Source of the DNA: Pararhizobium sp. IMCC3301 | GTDB lineage: Bacteria > Pseudomonadota > Alphaproteobacteria > Rhizobiales > GCA-2746425 | Direction of reading: 5' to 3' | DNA: 64,000 nt | NCBI RefSeq assembly: GCF_030758315.1 | Contig: NZ_CP132336.1 | Location: 4,493,001 to 4,557,000 of the forward strand | Shown here: in pieces, positions 39,016 to 46,851 of the stretch | Position numbering within the stretch: position 1 is the stretch's first letter | Layout: the number at the start of each line of letters is the position of its first letter | Made by a program: the position numbers and the translations under genes | The notes under the pieces: model-generated | Told to the model about the DNA's origin: nothing | The model's database searches: none | The model's input: the letters and a program-made list of their open reading frames with translations, nothing else

Positions 39016-39273
39016 ATGCCGGATCCGAATATTCATACAACTCATCCTGCACTTGTCACACGGCTGAAACGGGCTGAGGGACATCTGCGTCACGTTATTG
39101 GCATGCTTGAAAGCGGGAAACCCTGCGTCGAGATTGCGACCCAGATGCAAGCCGTTGAGCGCGCCATAGTGAATGCGAAACGTGCGCTGATTCATGACCA
39201 TATCGACCATTGCCTCGGCAACGGCGGTGAGAATGACCTTGATGAATTGCGTTTGATGGCGAAACTGCTGTAG
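39016..39273 (+). CDS. Metal-sensing repressor, CsoR/RcnR (DUF156) family
   Basis: 85 residues from ATG 39016 (the upstream in-frame ATG lies beyond the operator). All-helical DUF156 fold with RLKRAEGHLRHVIGMLE then C37, and H62 and C66 in the second helix (ALIHDHIDHC). The C-H-C set at these spacings corresponds to Cu(I)-sensing CsoR (C36/H61/C65) rather than the H-C-H-H of nickel/cobalt RcnR, though extra His residues (H7, H10, H60, H65) could add ligands. It is followed 11 bp later by an exporter gene with a His-rich tail, which it presumably controls through the palindrome at 38986. Confidence 0.88.
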   Translation: MPDPNIHTTHPALVTRLKRAEGHLRHVIGMLESGKPCVEIATQMQAVERAIVNAKRALIHDHIDHCLGNGGENDLDELRLMAKLL

Positions 39274-39284
39274 CGGAGTTTTTG

Positions 39285-40610
39285 GTGTTAGAAGTTCTTG
39301 CGGATCGCACTTACCGCCATCTTTTCATGGCGCAGATCATTGCCCTTCTGGGCACAGGGCTGGCCACGGTCGCCCTGGGACTGCTCGCCTACGACCTTGC
39401 GGGCGAGCGGGCAGGGCTTGTCCTGGGAACGGTCTTCACCATCAAGATGGTGGCCTATGTGGGCATAGCCCCGATCGCCGGAGCCTTCGCCAACCGCTGG
39501 CCGCGCAGAGCCATGCTGGTCAGCCTTGATCTGATCCGCGCAGTTGTTGCATTTTGCCTGCCATTTGTGAGCGATATCTGGCAGGTTTATGTGCTGATAT
39601 TCGTGTTGCAATCCGCATCTGCTGCGTTTACGCCGACATTCCAGGCGACGATCCCTGATATCCTGCCACAGGAAGATCGCTATACCCGTGCCTTGTCGCT
39701 GTCACGGCTGGCTTATGATCTTGAAAATCTGATCAGCCCAATGCTGGCCGCGCTCCTGTTGGCCTTCGTCAGCTATCAGGCCTTGTTTTTCGGAACCGTC
39801 ATCGGATTTGTCGGCTCTGCCGTTTTGGTTTTATCCGTTTTGCTGCCGAGCCCGGTTGCGACCACTCGGCGCGGCATCTACGACCGCACCACGCGAGGAC
39901 TGCGCACATACCTCGCCACGCCGCGTCTGCGCGGGCTTTTGTCGCTGAACTTTGCGGCGGCGGCTGCAGGGGCAATGGTCCTGGTCAACACCGTCGTGCT
40001 GGTGCGCTCCGATCTGGATTTCGGTGATACACAGGTGGCCGTTACCCTTGGCGCATTTGGCGGCGGTTCTATGTTCGCCGCCCTCCTGCTGCCCCGGCTG
40101 TTGCGTAACAGGCCGGACCGACCGGTAATGATAGGCGGGGCCGCCTTGCTTGTCGTCACATTACTGGCACTCGCCGGAATGTCGCTGATCACGGGCCTCC
40201 AATGGTATCCCCTTCTGGCAGGATGGTTCGTCATCGGTGTCGGATACTCGACCGTGTTGACGCCTTCCGGGCGGCTGTTGAAGCGCTCCGCCCACCCTGA
40301 AGACCGGCCAGCTATCTATGCGGCTTATTTTGCCCTGTCACACGCCTGTTGGCTTGTCACCTATCCTCTTGCAGGCTGGCTGATAACCACGTTGGGCGCT
40401 GCCTCGGCATTTGTAAGCCTCGCTCTGCTTGCAATTTTCGGAATGATGGGTGGGGTGGTTTTGTGGCCGCGCGGCGATACCGCGTCCGTATCACACACAC
40501 ATCCCGATTTGCCAGCCGGCCACCCGCACCTTCGTGAATATGATGCCGCCGATCACCGGCACGCCGTCGTGATCGACGATCTTCATCCGCACTGGCCGAC
40601 CAATGGCTGA
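39285..40610 (+). CDS. MFS metal exporter, NreB-like, with His-rich tail
   Basis: 441 residues from GTG 39285 (CGGAG upstream; TTG 39282 also possible). About 12 TM segments in the MFS_3/EntS-like fold, with the loop PRRAMLVSLDLIRA. The C-terminus (~405-441) carries four H-x-H pairs (HTH, HPH, HRH, HPH), as in NreB-type nickel exporters. The tail and the neighbouring NikABCDE-like importer suggest nickel (or cobalt) export; the sensor upstream looks copper-like, so the metal is uncertain. Directly downstream of, and presumably co-transcribed with, the DUF156 repressor. Confidence 0.8.
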   Translation: MLEVLADRTYRHLFMAQIIALLGTGLATVALGLLAYDLAGERAGLVLGTVFTIKMVAYVGIAPIAGAFANRWPRRAMLVSLDLIRAVVAFCLPFVSDIWQVYVLIFVLQSASAAFTPTFQATIPDILPQEDRYTRALSLSRLAYDLENLISPMLAALLLAFVSYQALFFGTVIGFVGSAVLVLSVLLPSPVATTRRGIYDRTTRGLRTYLATPRLRGLLSLNFAAAAAGAMVLVNTVVLVRSDLDFGDTQVAVTLGAFGGGSMFAALLLPRLLRNRPDRPVMIGGAALLVVTLLALAGMSLITGLQWYPLLAGWFVIGVGYSTVLTPSGRLLKRSAHPEDRPAIYAAYFALSHACWLVTYPLAGWLITTLGAASAFVSLALLAIFGMMGGVVLWPRGDTASVSHTHPDLPAGHPHLREYDAADHRHAVVIDDLHPHWPTNG

Positions 40611-40767
40611 AACAGCAACTCACTTGCGAGACGGCCAGCTACTCTTGTGGCAGGCATGATCGTCCTCTCAACAAAGGTAAATGACAGAAATATGTATAGA
40701 CATTAAAGTAGTTTTATGAGTCAATTGGTCACGCTCATGATCAAACAACGATTTAACGGAGGGAAAA

Positions 40768-42324
40768 ATGCTTACAATGAACCGCAGAAACCTGTTTCAG
40801 GCGGCATCTGCATTTGCGCTGATTGCAGCACTGCCGCGCATTTCCGTGGCAAACGGACATGAAGTTCTAAAAATCGCCATTGCCGCCGAAACCGGCGATC
40901 TCGATCTTCTCCAGAACGTCTCGACTCTCTCGGCTTATACAGTCGTTTTCGACGCGTTGATCCACTATGGGCAAGGCGGAAAGCTTGAACCCGGTCTCGC
41001 AACCGCATGGCAGGTTGCACAAGATGAACGGTCGATCAGCTTCGATCTGCGTGAAGGCGTGAAATTCTCTGACGGCACACCATTTGACGCGGCCGCTGCA
41101 GAATGGAACCTCAAACGATGGATGGGAGTTGCTGATTTCAACTGGATCGGCATCGCAGACGCTTATGACAGCATCAGTATCGACGCTCCGAACAAAATCA
41201 CCGTTCATCTCAAACGCCCGGTGCCTGCGGGTCTGCTGGAACTGACAATCGTTCGCCCGGTGCGGTTCCTGTCACCCAAAGCAGTCAATGCGGACGGTGC
41301 GCAGACGGCACCGATCGGTACCGGCCCATGGATAGTGGAAAGCTATGATAGTTCGCGGACTGTACTGGTGCGGAACGAGAATTATTGGGGTGATAAACCC
41401 AAATTCAAAAAAATCGAACTGATTGTGGTGCCGGATGAACTGGCCCGCGCAAACGGCCTGCGGTCGGGTGATTTGGACGTAATTGGCGGAGACTGGGTTG
41501 CCACGCTGTCACCACGCCGTGCCCGTGCCCTTGAAAGTGAAGGTATTCCGGTCGTGGCAGAGCCTGGAACGGCAGTAATGCATATCGGATTCTCGCCGGT
41601 CTCCCCTTTGGTACAGGATATCGCAGTCCGAAAGGCCGTGTTCACGGGAATTGACCGGGCCGCTATTGCCAAGGTTCTGTTCGAGGGATTCGCCGATCCG
41701 GTTGCTGATGTGTTTCCCAGTATCATCCCGCTGTCCGGCAAGCGGCACGAAATTCCGACTCGCGATGTTGCTGCTGCAAAAGCAGCTCTGGCAGAAGGCG
41801 GCTGGAGCGAATCCGATGGCGGCTGGGCAAAAGATGGAACGGATTTGAGTCTCGATCTGCTTGTGTCGGAGGAATCTTTGCCCGGCTCCCGCAGGATCGC
41901 AGAGATGGTGCAGGGCATGCTTGGCGAGATTGGCATCAAAGTAAAAGTGTCGTCGGTAGACAACGCCACCATGCACGAACGGCGGCCGGCATTTCAATAT
42001 GACCTAGCGTTTTTTACCACCTATGGCGCTCCCTACGATCCCCATGGATCGCTTGGGGCATCTTTTATGACTGCCACCGACACCGGACCCGATGGCAAGA
42101 TTTACGTCTCTGACGCACTTGATCCGATTGTTGCTGCAGGGCTTGACGCCACAGGCCCGGAGCGCGAGGCAAAAATCCAGGCGATTTACGACTGGCTCTG
42201 GGACAATGTCGCAGTCTGCCCACTGGTGGTACAGCAGCGCATCTGGGCGCACTCGCCCCGCCTGAAAGGCTTCAGCCTCCCTGCAACTGATTACGATCTG
42301 CCATTTAAAGGCATATCCGCCTGA
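40768..42324 (+). CDS. ABC transporter substrate-binding protein, NikA-like
   Basis: 518 residues in SBP family 5, from ATG 40768 with GGAGGG upstream. The N-terminus MNRRNLFQAASAFALIAALP is a probable Tat signal (twin arginine). APIGTGPWIVESYD, LVRNENYWGDKPKFKK and GAPYDPHGSLG closely resemble the corresponding segments of E. coli NikA, the nickel-metallophore receptor. A general peptide function cannot be excluded. First gene of the five-gene importer operon; a stem-loop at 42331 separates it from the permease genes, which often lets the binding protein be made in excess. A loose ATGAG/CTCAT inverted repeat at 40716-40738 may be an operator. Confidence 0.85.
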   Translation: MLTMNRRNLFQAASAFALIAALPRISVANGHEVLKIAIAAETGDLDLLQNVSTLSAYTVVFDALIHYGQGGKLEPGLATAWQVAQDERSISFDLREGVKFSDGTPFDAAAAEWNLKRWMGVADFNWIGIADAYDSISIDAPNKITVHLKRPVPAGLLELTIVRPVRFLSPKAVNADGAQTAPIGTGPWIVESYDSSRTVLVRNENYWGDKPKFKKIELIVVPDELARANGLRSGDLDVIGGDWVATLSPRRARALESEGIPVVAEPGTAVMHIGFSPVSPLVQDIAVRKAVFTGIDRAAIAKVLFEGFADPVADVFPSIIPLSGKRHEIPTRDVAAAKAALAEGGWSESDGGWAKDGTDLSLDLLVSEESLPGSRRIAEMVQGMLGEIGIKVKVSSVDNATMHERRPAFQYDLAFFTTYGAPYDPHGSLGASFMTATDTGPDGKIYVSDALDPIVAAGLDATGPEREAKIQAIYDWLWDNVAVCPLVVQQRIWAHSPRLKGFSLPATDYDLPFKGISA

Positions 42325-42330
42325 CAAACG

Positions 42331-42366
42331 TGACGGTCTCCAACTGCCCGCGGTCGGAGACCGTCA
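42331..42366 (+). other. Intercistronic stem-loop between binding protein and permease genes
   Basis: A perfect 11-bp inverted repeat TGACGGTCTCC / GGAGACCGTCA with a 14-nt loop, without a T-tract. In binding-protein operons such hairpins protect the upstream mRNA from 3' decay or cause partial termination, giving more binding protein than permease. It ends just before the SD of the permease gene. Confidence 0.7.
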
Positions 42367-42385
42367 CCAATAAGGGTTGTCCTTC

Positions 42386-43324
42386 ATGCAACGCATCCTG
42401 ATGCGGCGTTTTGTGCTTGCCGTTCTTCTAATTCTTGCGGCTTCGGCCGCGCTATTCGCCCTGATTTCAGCGGCGCCGGGCAATGTCGCAGCTCTGATCG
42501 CCGAGCGGGCTGCGGGCGCCGGCGCAGACGCTGCGATGATCGCCCGAATCGAGGACGAACTGGGGCTCAACGATCCGCTGCCGGTTCGATATCTGGCTTG
42601 GTTCAGCAACGCCATTACCGGAGATTTCGGCATTTCCCTGCGGACCGGAAAACTGATTTCCGAAGAATTTGCAGAGCGCATTCCGGTCACCGGCCTGCTT
42701 CTGGGTTACGGTGGCCTGATTGCGCTGGTGGTTTCTGTCGGAGCCGGCCTGGGCGGCGCAGCCAGCAATGGTGGTGTCCTCGACAAAATCCTGCATGGCG
42801 GCGCTCTGCTGGGTGCATCGACGCCTAATTTCTTTGTCGCTGCGCTGCTGGTTCTGGTGTTTTCGGTGAGCCTGAGATGGCTGCCCAGCTTCGGAACATC
42901 GGGGGCGTCTTCCTGGGTGCTGCCTTCGCTGACCATTGCTCTGTTTCCCGCTTCTGTCCTGTCCCGCGTTGTCCGGGTTAATTTACAAGAGACCATGTCG
43001 CGGCCATTTGCGACAACAGGATTCGCCAAGGGTCTGACCCGTGGTCAGGTACTGCGAAACGAGGCGTTGCCGAATATCGCAGTGCCATATCTGACGACTT
43101 TCGGCGCCCAGTTCACACTGATGACGATTGGCGCGATCGTGGTCGAGACGGTGTTTGCCCTGCGTGGGGTCGGTTCTTTCTTCATCGACGCAATCCGGTT
43201 TCGCGATTTCATCGGAATGCAGGCAAGCCTGTTTCTGCTGGTCGTCTTCTTCGTCAGTGTCAATTTTCTCGTCGACATGCTCTGCATGTTCATCGATCCG
43301 CGTCTGCGCCGGGCAGAAGGCTAA
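42386..43324 (+). CDS. ABC transporter permease, NikB/DppB-like
   Basis: 312 residues from ATG 42386 (SD AAGGG at 42372-42376). About six TM segments; the EAA loop that contacts the ATPases is in GFAKGLTRGQVLRNEALPN (~212-230). The N-terminal TM with RRFVLAVLLILAASAALF and the extended periplasmic loop fit the DppB/NikB subfamily. Three bases before the second permease gene. Confidence 0.9.
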   Translation: MQRILMRRFVLAVLLILAASAALFALISAAPGNVAALIAERAAGAGADAAMIARIEDELGLNDPLPVRYLAWFSNAITGDFGISLRTGKLISEEFAERIPVTGLLLGYGGLIALVVSVGAGLGGAASNGGVLDKILHGGALLGASTPNFFVAALLVLVFSVSLRWLPSFGTSGASSWVLPSLTIALFPASVLSRVVRVNLQETMSRPFATTGFAKGLTRGQVLRNEALPNIAVPYLTTFGAQFTLMTIGAIVVETVFALRGVGSFFIDAIRFRDFIGMQASLFLLVVFFVSVNFLVDMLCMFIDPRLRRAEG

Positions 43325-43327
43325 CTC

Positions 43328-44227
43328 ATGTTTCTTCGAAAACTTTCCGCGTTGCCTTGGTTGCCGCTGTTACCGGTGACTGTGATCATTTTGGTTTCGA
43401 TCTTCTCGCCCTGGATCATGCCTTTTGATCCGGCCCAGCAGGACTATTCCGCTCTGTTGCAGGGGCCCAACGCCACCCATTGGCTGGGAACCGACTATCT
43501 GGGCCGGGACCTTTTCAGCCGTCTACTGGGAGGTGCCCGCGTTTCCATGGTGGCAATGGCAATTGTGCTTGTTTCAGCTTTGGTGATTGGCGTAGTGATT
43601 GGCTCGTTCGCCGGCTATGTCGGTGGCGTGGTTGAACTGGTCATGATTTCGATTATCGACATCATTCTGGCGTTGCCCAGTCTGATCTTTGCCTTGGCTC
43701 TGATCGGTATTCTGGGAGCCGGATACTGGGCGATGATTTTTGCGCTGACCATGGCGTGGTGGGCCAACTATGCGCGAATGAGCCGCTCTGTCGTGGCAAC
43801 CGAACTCCAGTTGCCCTACATCGAAGCGGCCCGGGTTATGGGCGCAAGCCATCTTTGGATATATACACGCCACATCCTCCCGCATGTGCTGGGGCTTGTG
43901 ATCGTCTATGCCAGCGCCGACGCCGGCGCGCTGGTAATCTCGATAGCTACGCTGTCGTTTCTTGGACTTGGCGTGCAGCCTCCGACTCCGGAATGGGGCC
44001 AGATGCTGGTCGACGGTATGAGCTATATTGAACAAAGTCCGCATCTGGTGATCTTGCCCGGTCTCGCGCTGACCTTTGTCGTGGTCAGCTTCAATCTGCT
44101 GGGTGAGGCCTTTGCGCTCAGTAAGGTGCCACATCCAATTTCACGTTTCGCCTTTCGCAACAGGCGGGCTGTCCGCACAGCGGAGGAAGTGGCGCGCGCA
44201 AAGATTGAGACAGAGGCCCGCTCATGA
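43328..44227 (+). CDS. ABC transporter permease, NikC/DppC-like
   Basis: 299 residues with an N-terminal TM (LPWLPLLPVTVIILVSIFSP), the WLGTDYLGRDLFSRLLGGAR motif at ~50-70 that is diagnostic of the DppC/OppC class, and the EAA loop YIEAARVMGASHLWIYTRHI at ~160-180. It pairs with the NikB-like permease and overlaps the ATPase gene by 4 bp (ATGA). Confidence 0.9.
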   Translation: MFLRKLSALPWLPLLPVTVIILVSIFSPWIMPFDPAQQDYSALLQGPNATHWLGTDYLGRDLFSRLLGGARVSMVAMAIVLVSALVIGVVIGSFAGYVGGVVELVMISIIDIILALPSLIFALALIGILGAGYWAMIFALTMAWWANYARMSRSVVATELQLPYIEAARVMGASHLWIYTRHILPHVLGLVIVYASADAGALVISIATLSFLGLGVQPPTPEWGQMLVDGMSYIEQSPHLVILPGLALTFVVVSFNLLGEAFALSKVPHPISRFAFRNRRAVRTAEEVARAKIETEARS

Positions 44228-45216
44228 CCGCACCGATCTATGAGATCGAAGACCTGGTCGTCGATCTTTATGCACCCACAGTCAGCGTGCGCGCGGTTGA
44301 CGGTGTCAGTTTCCATGTTTCCGCCGGGGAGACGGTCGCCATCGTCGGCGAAAGCGGATCTGGCAAGACAGTGATGACCCTGGCACCTCTCGGCCTGCTG
44401 CCAGAGGGTATCCGCATCGATATGAGGGGGAAAGTCAAGGTCGACGGTCAGGATTTGCTGACCATGGATGCATCGCGGCTGTCGCGCCTGCGCGGCGGCA
44501 CTTTCGGTGTCGTTTTCCAGGATCCGATGAGCGCGCTCAACCCGATGAAGAAAGTCGGGCCGCAGCTTGCCAGGCAAGCCCGCCGCCATCTCGGCCTGTC
44601 GGCCGCTGCGGCATGCGAAAAGGCTGTATCTTTGCTCGCCCGTACCGGAATTCCTGACCCCCGGGACCGCTTCAATCGCTACCCGCACGAAATGTCGGGT
44701 GGGATGCTGCAACGCGCAATGATTGCCTTGGCACTGGCGGCGCAGCCAAAGGTGCTGATCGCTGACGAACCGACAACAGCGCTTGATGCGACAGTGCAGG
44801 CCCAGATCCTGGAACTTTTACGCGATATCCAGCGCACCGAGCAGATCGCGGTCATCCTGATCACACATGACATCGGGGCAGTCGCAGCTGCTGCGGACAG
44901 GGTGGTGGTGCTTTATGCAGGCCAGATCGCCGAACAGGGTCCGGTGATTGACGTGCTGACCGATCCAATTCATCCCTACACGCGAGGGTTATTGGCGTCC
45001 GTCCCGGATTTCCGGGCACCGCGCGGAGCGGAGCGGACCGAAATACCCGGTCTGCCGCCTAACCAGACACAGTTGGAGCCGGGCTGTCGCTTCGCTGACC
45101 GCTGCGCGCAGGTTGAACCCAAATGCAGGGTGCAACGTCCGTTACTGGTTGCATTGCCCGGCAATCGGTCTGTGGCATGCCCTGTTGCTCTTCGCGAAAG
45201 GGATGCTCATGTCTGA
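44224..45216 (+). CDS. ABC transporter ATP-binding protein, NikD/DppD-like
   Basis: 330 residues. Walker A GESGSGKT (~40), Q-loop FQDPMSALNP, signature MSGGMLQRAMIALAL, Walker B VLIADEPTTALD and the switch His in ITHDIGAV. The C-terminal oligopeptide/dipeptide domain includes GCRFADRCAQVEPKC, the cysteine-rich extension of DppD/OppD (often iron-sulfur binding). Coupled to both neighbours by overlaps (4 bp and 8 bp). Confidence 0.93.
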   Translation: MTAPIYEIEDLVVDLYAPTVSVRAVDGVSFHVSAGETVAIVGESGSGKTVMTLAPLGLLPEGIRIDMRGKVKVDGQDLLTMDASRLSRLRGGTFGVVFQDPMSALNPMKKVGPQLARQARRHLGLSAAAACEKAVSLLARTGIPDPRDRFNRYPHEMSGGMLQRAMIALALAAQPKVLIADEPTTALDATVQAQILELLRDIQRTEQIAVILITHDIGAVAAAADRVVVLYAGQIAEQGPVIDVLTDPIHPYTRGLLASVPDFRAPRGAERTEIPGLPPNQTQLEPGCRFADRCAQVEPKCRVQRPLLVALPGNRSVACPVALRERDAHV

Positions 45217-46180
45217 AATTCCTGCGATTGAGGTAGAACATCTCAAGGTGCATTATCCCAATAATCGGGGGGGCGCGACACGGGCAGTTGACGGCGTATC
45301 GTTCAGTGTGACGCGCGGGGCCTTCCACGGCATCATCGGAGAATCCGGCTGTGGCAAGACCACTCTGGCACGCACCATCGTCGGATTGCAGAAAGCCACG
45401 TCCGGCCAGGTGCACATCGCAGGCCGTGAACGCGGCCAGTGGCAAAAAGAGAACCGTCTTGATTTTGCACGCAACGTGCAATTTGTATTTCAGGACCCGC
45501 TTGGTTCGATGAGCCGTCGCCAGACCGTTCGGCAGACTTTGGAAGAACCGTTGCTTATCCACGGCCTGAAAGGCAGACAGGCCCGGATTGCCGATCTGTT
45601 GCAGCTTGTTTCCCTCCCGGACACGGTTCTGGATCGTCTGCCGCGTTCTCTTTCCGGGGGCCAGAGGCAGCGCGTGTCGATCGCGCGGGCGCTGGCGCTG
45701 GACCCTGGCATTCTGATTTGCGATGAGCCATTGTCGGCACTGGATGTTTCTATCCGGGCGCAGATAGTGAACCTGTTCATGCGACTGCGTCAGGAACTCG
45801 ACCTGACCATCGTCATGGTGGCGCACGATCTGGCCGTAATCCGTGAAATGTGCACTTCGGTAACGGTCATGTATCTGGGGCAGGTCGTGGAAGAAGGAAG
45901 CGCGGAAGGCGTATTCGATGCGCCCGCACATCCCTATTCTCAAGCGCTCTTGTCCGCGGTGCCCTCTGCCGACCCCCGGATTGAGGCGACGCGGCAGCGA
46001 AAATTGCTTGAAGGGGATCCACCCTCACCATCTGCAATTCCTCCGGGTTGCCGCTTTCACACAAGGTGTCCGGTCTCGATTGCTGCCTGCCGGACCGATG
46101 AGCCGGATTTGCGTATTGTCGGTCATGGCGGACAGGCCCGTTGCCTGCTGGCCGATCAATCTGTCCGACCGGAAATCTGA
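45209..46180 (+). CDS. ABC transporter ATP-binding protein, NikE/DppF-like
   Basis: 323 residues from ATG 45209, chosen because MSEIPAIEVEHLKVHYP is the family start and it overlaps the previous stop by 8 bp. Walker A GESGCGKTT, signature LSGGQRQRVSIARAL, Walker B ILICDEPLSALD, and VAHDLAVI. The C-terminal GCRFHTRCPVSIAAC motif matches the DppF/OppF group. Last gene of the importer operon. Confidence 0.93.
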   Translation: MSEIPAIEVEHLKVHYPNNRGGATRAVDGVSFSVTRGAFHGIIGESGCGKTTLARTIVGLQKATSGQVHIAGRERGQWQKENRLDFARNVQFVFQDPLGSMSRRQTVRQTLEEPLLIHGLKGRQARIADLLQLVSLPDTVLDRLPRSLSGGQRQRVSIARALALDPGILICDEPLSALDVSIRAQIVNLFMRLRQELDLTIVMVAHDLAVIREMCTSVTVMYLGQVVEEGSAEGVFDAPAHPYSQALLSAVPSADPRIEATRQRKLLEGDPPSPSAIPPGCRFHTRCPVSIAACRTDEPDLRIVGHGGQARCLLADQSVRPEI

Positions 46181-46322
46181 CACTCGCGTGCCCCCGGCAA
46201 ACTCCGCACTCGGTTGACCGACTGCCGGCAAATCAGTCGTTCATACCGCAATGTTACACAGAAGCCGTGATGCGCTGACAAAGCTCAAAAATATGCTGGA
46301 TAATCATCAGAAAGCGGATGTC

Positions 46323-46808
46323 ATGGGCAGAGCTGAACTTCCGTCCATTTTTGTCTCCCATGGAGCGCCCGATCTGGTGCTGCAGCAGACCGACGCCCAC
46401 AGGTTTCTCAAAAAGTGGGGTGCGGAGATTGGAAAGCCGACAGCTATCCTGATCGTCGGATCAGCGTCTTTTACCCACAATCTGGGTGCGGTCTTCGGCA
46501 GGACCGGACTTGCAGACCGCGATGCGGCTGCTCCGCACTGGGTCACTGAATTTCCCAACTGGACGGATGACAGACTCTCCAAAGGCGCGCTCGAAGATTT
46601 GCTGGCGTATCGGCAATTTGCACCTTTTGCCGAAAAGAACCATCCGACAGATGAACATCTGCTGCCATTTTATGTCGCTCTCGGTGCTGCCGGCAGGGAT
46701 GCTTCAGCGACGCAAGTGCATCGCTCGCATCAATTTGGCGCCATTATGATGGACGCCTATGCATTCAGCCCGGCGGTCGAAACAGCGCTTGAAGCAAAGA
46801 CTGCCTGA
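46323..46808 (+). pseudogene. Class III extradiol dioxygenase (DODA/LigB-like) with internal deletion
   Basis: 161 residues from ATG 46323 (other ATGs at 46251 and 46284 in frame). The start LPSIFVSHGAPDL and the end (SASFTHNLG, HPTDEHLLPFYVALGAAG, FGAIMMDAYAF) match 4,5-DOPA-dioxygenase-like proteins, which are usually about 260 residues. The roughly 100 residues between ILIV-SAHWE and ILIL-GSGS of normal members are missing, and the frame joins ILIV directly to GSASFTHNL near 46458. The middle metal-binding and catalytic histidines are therefore gone. The frame is open, so a product may be made, but dioxygenase activity is unlikely. Confidence 0.75.
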
Positions 46809-46851
46809 TGTGGGATAGACGGATTTAAATTCGCACGCTAAATGACTGTTC

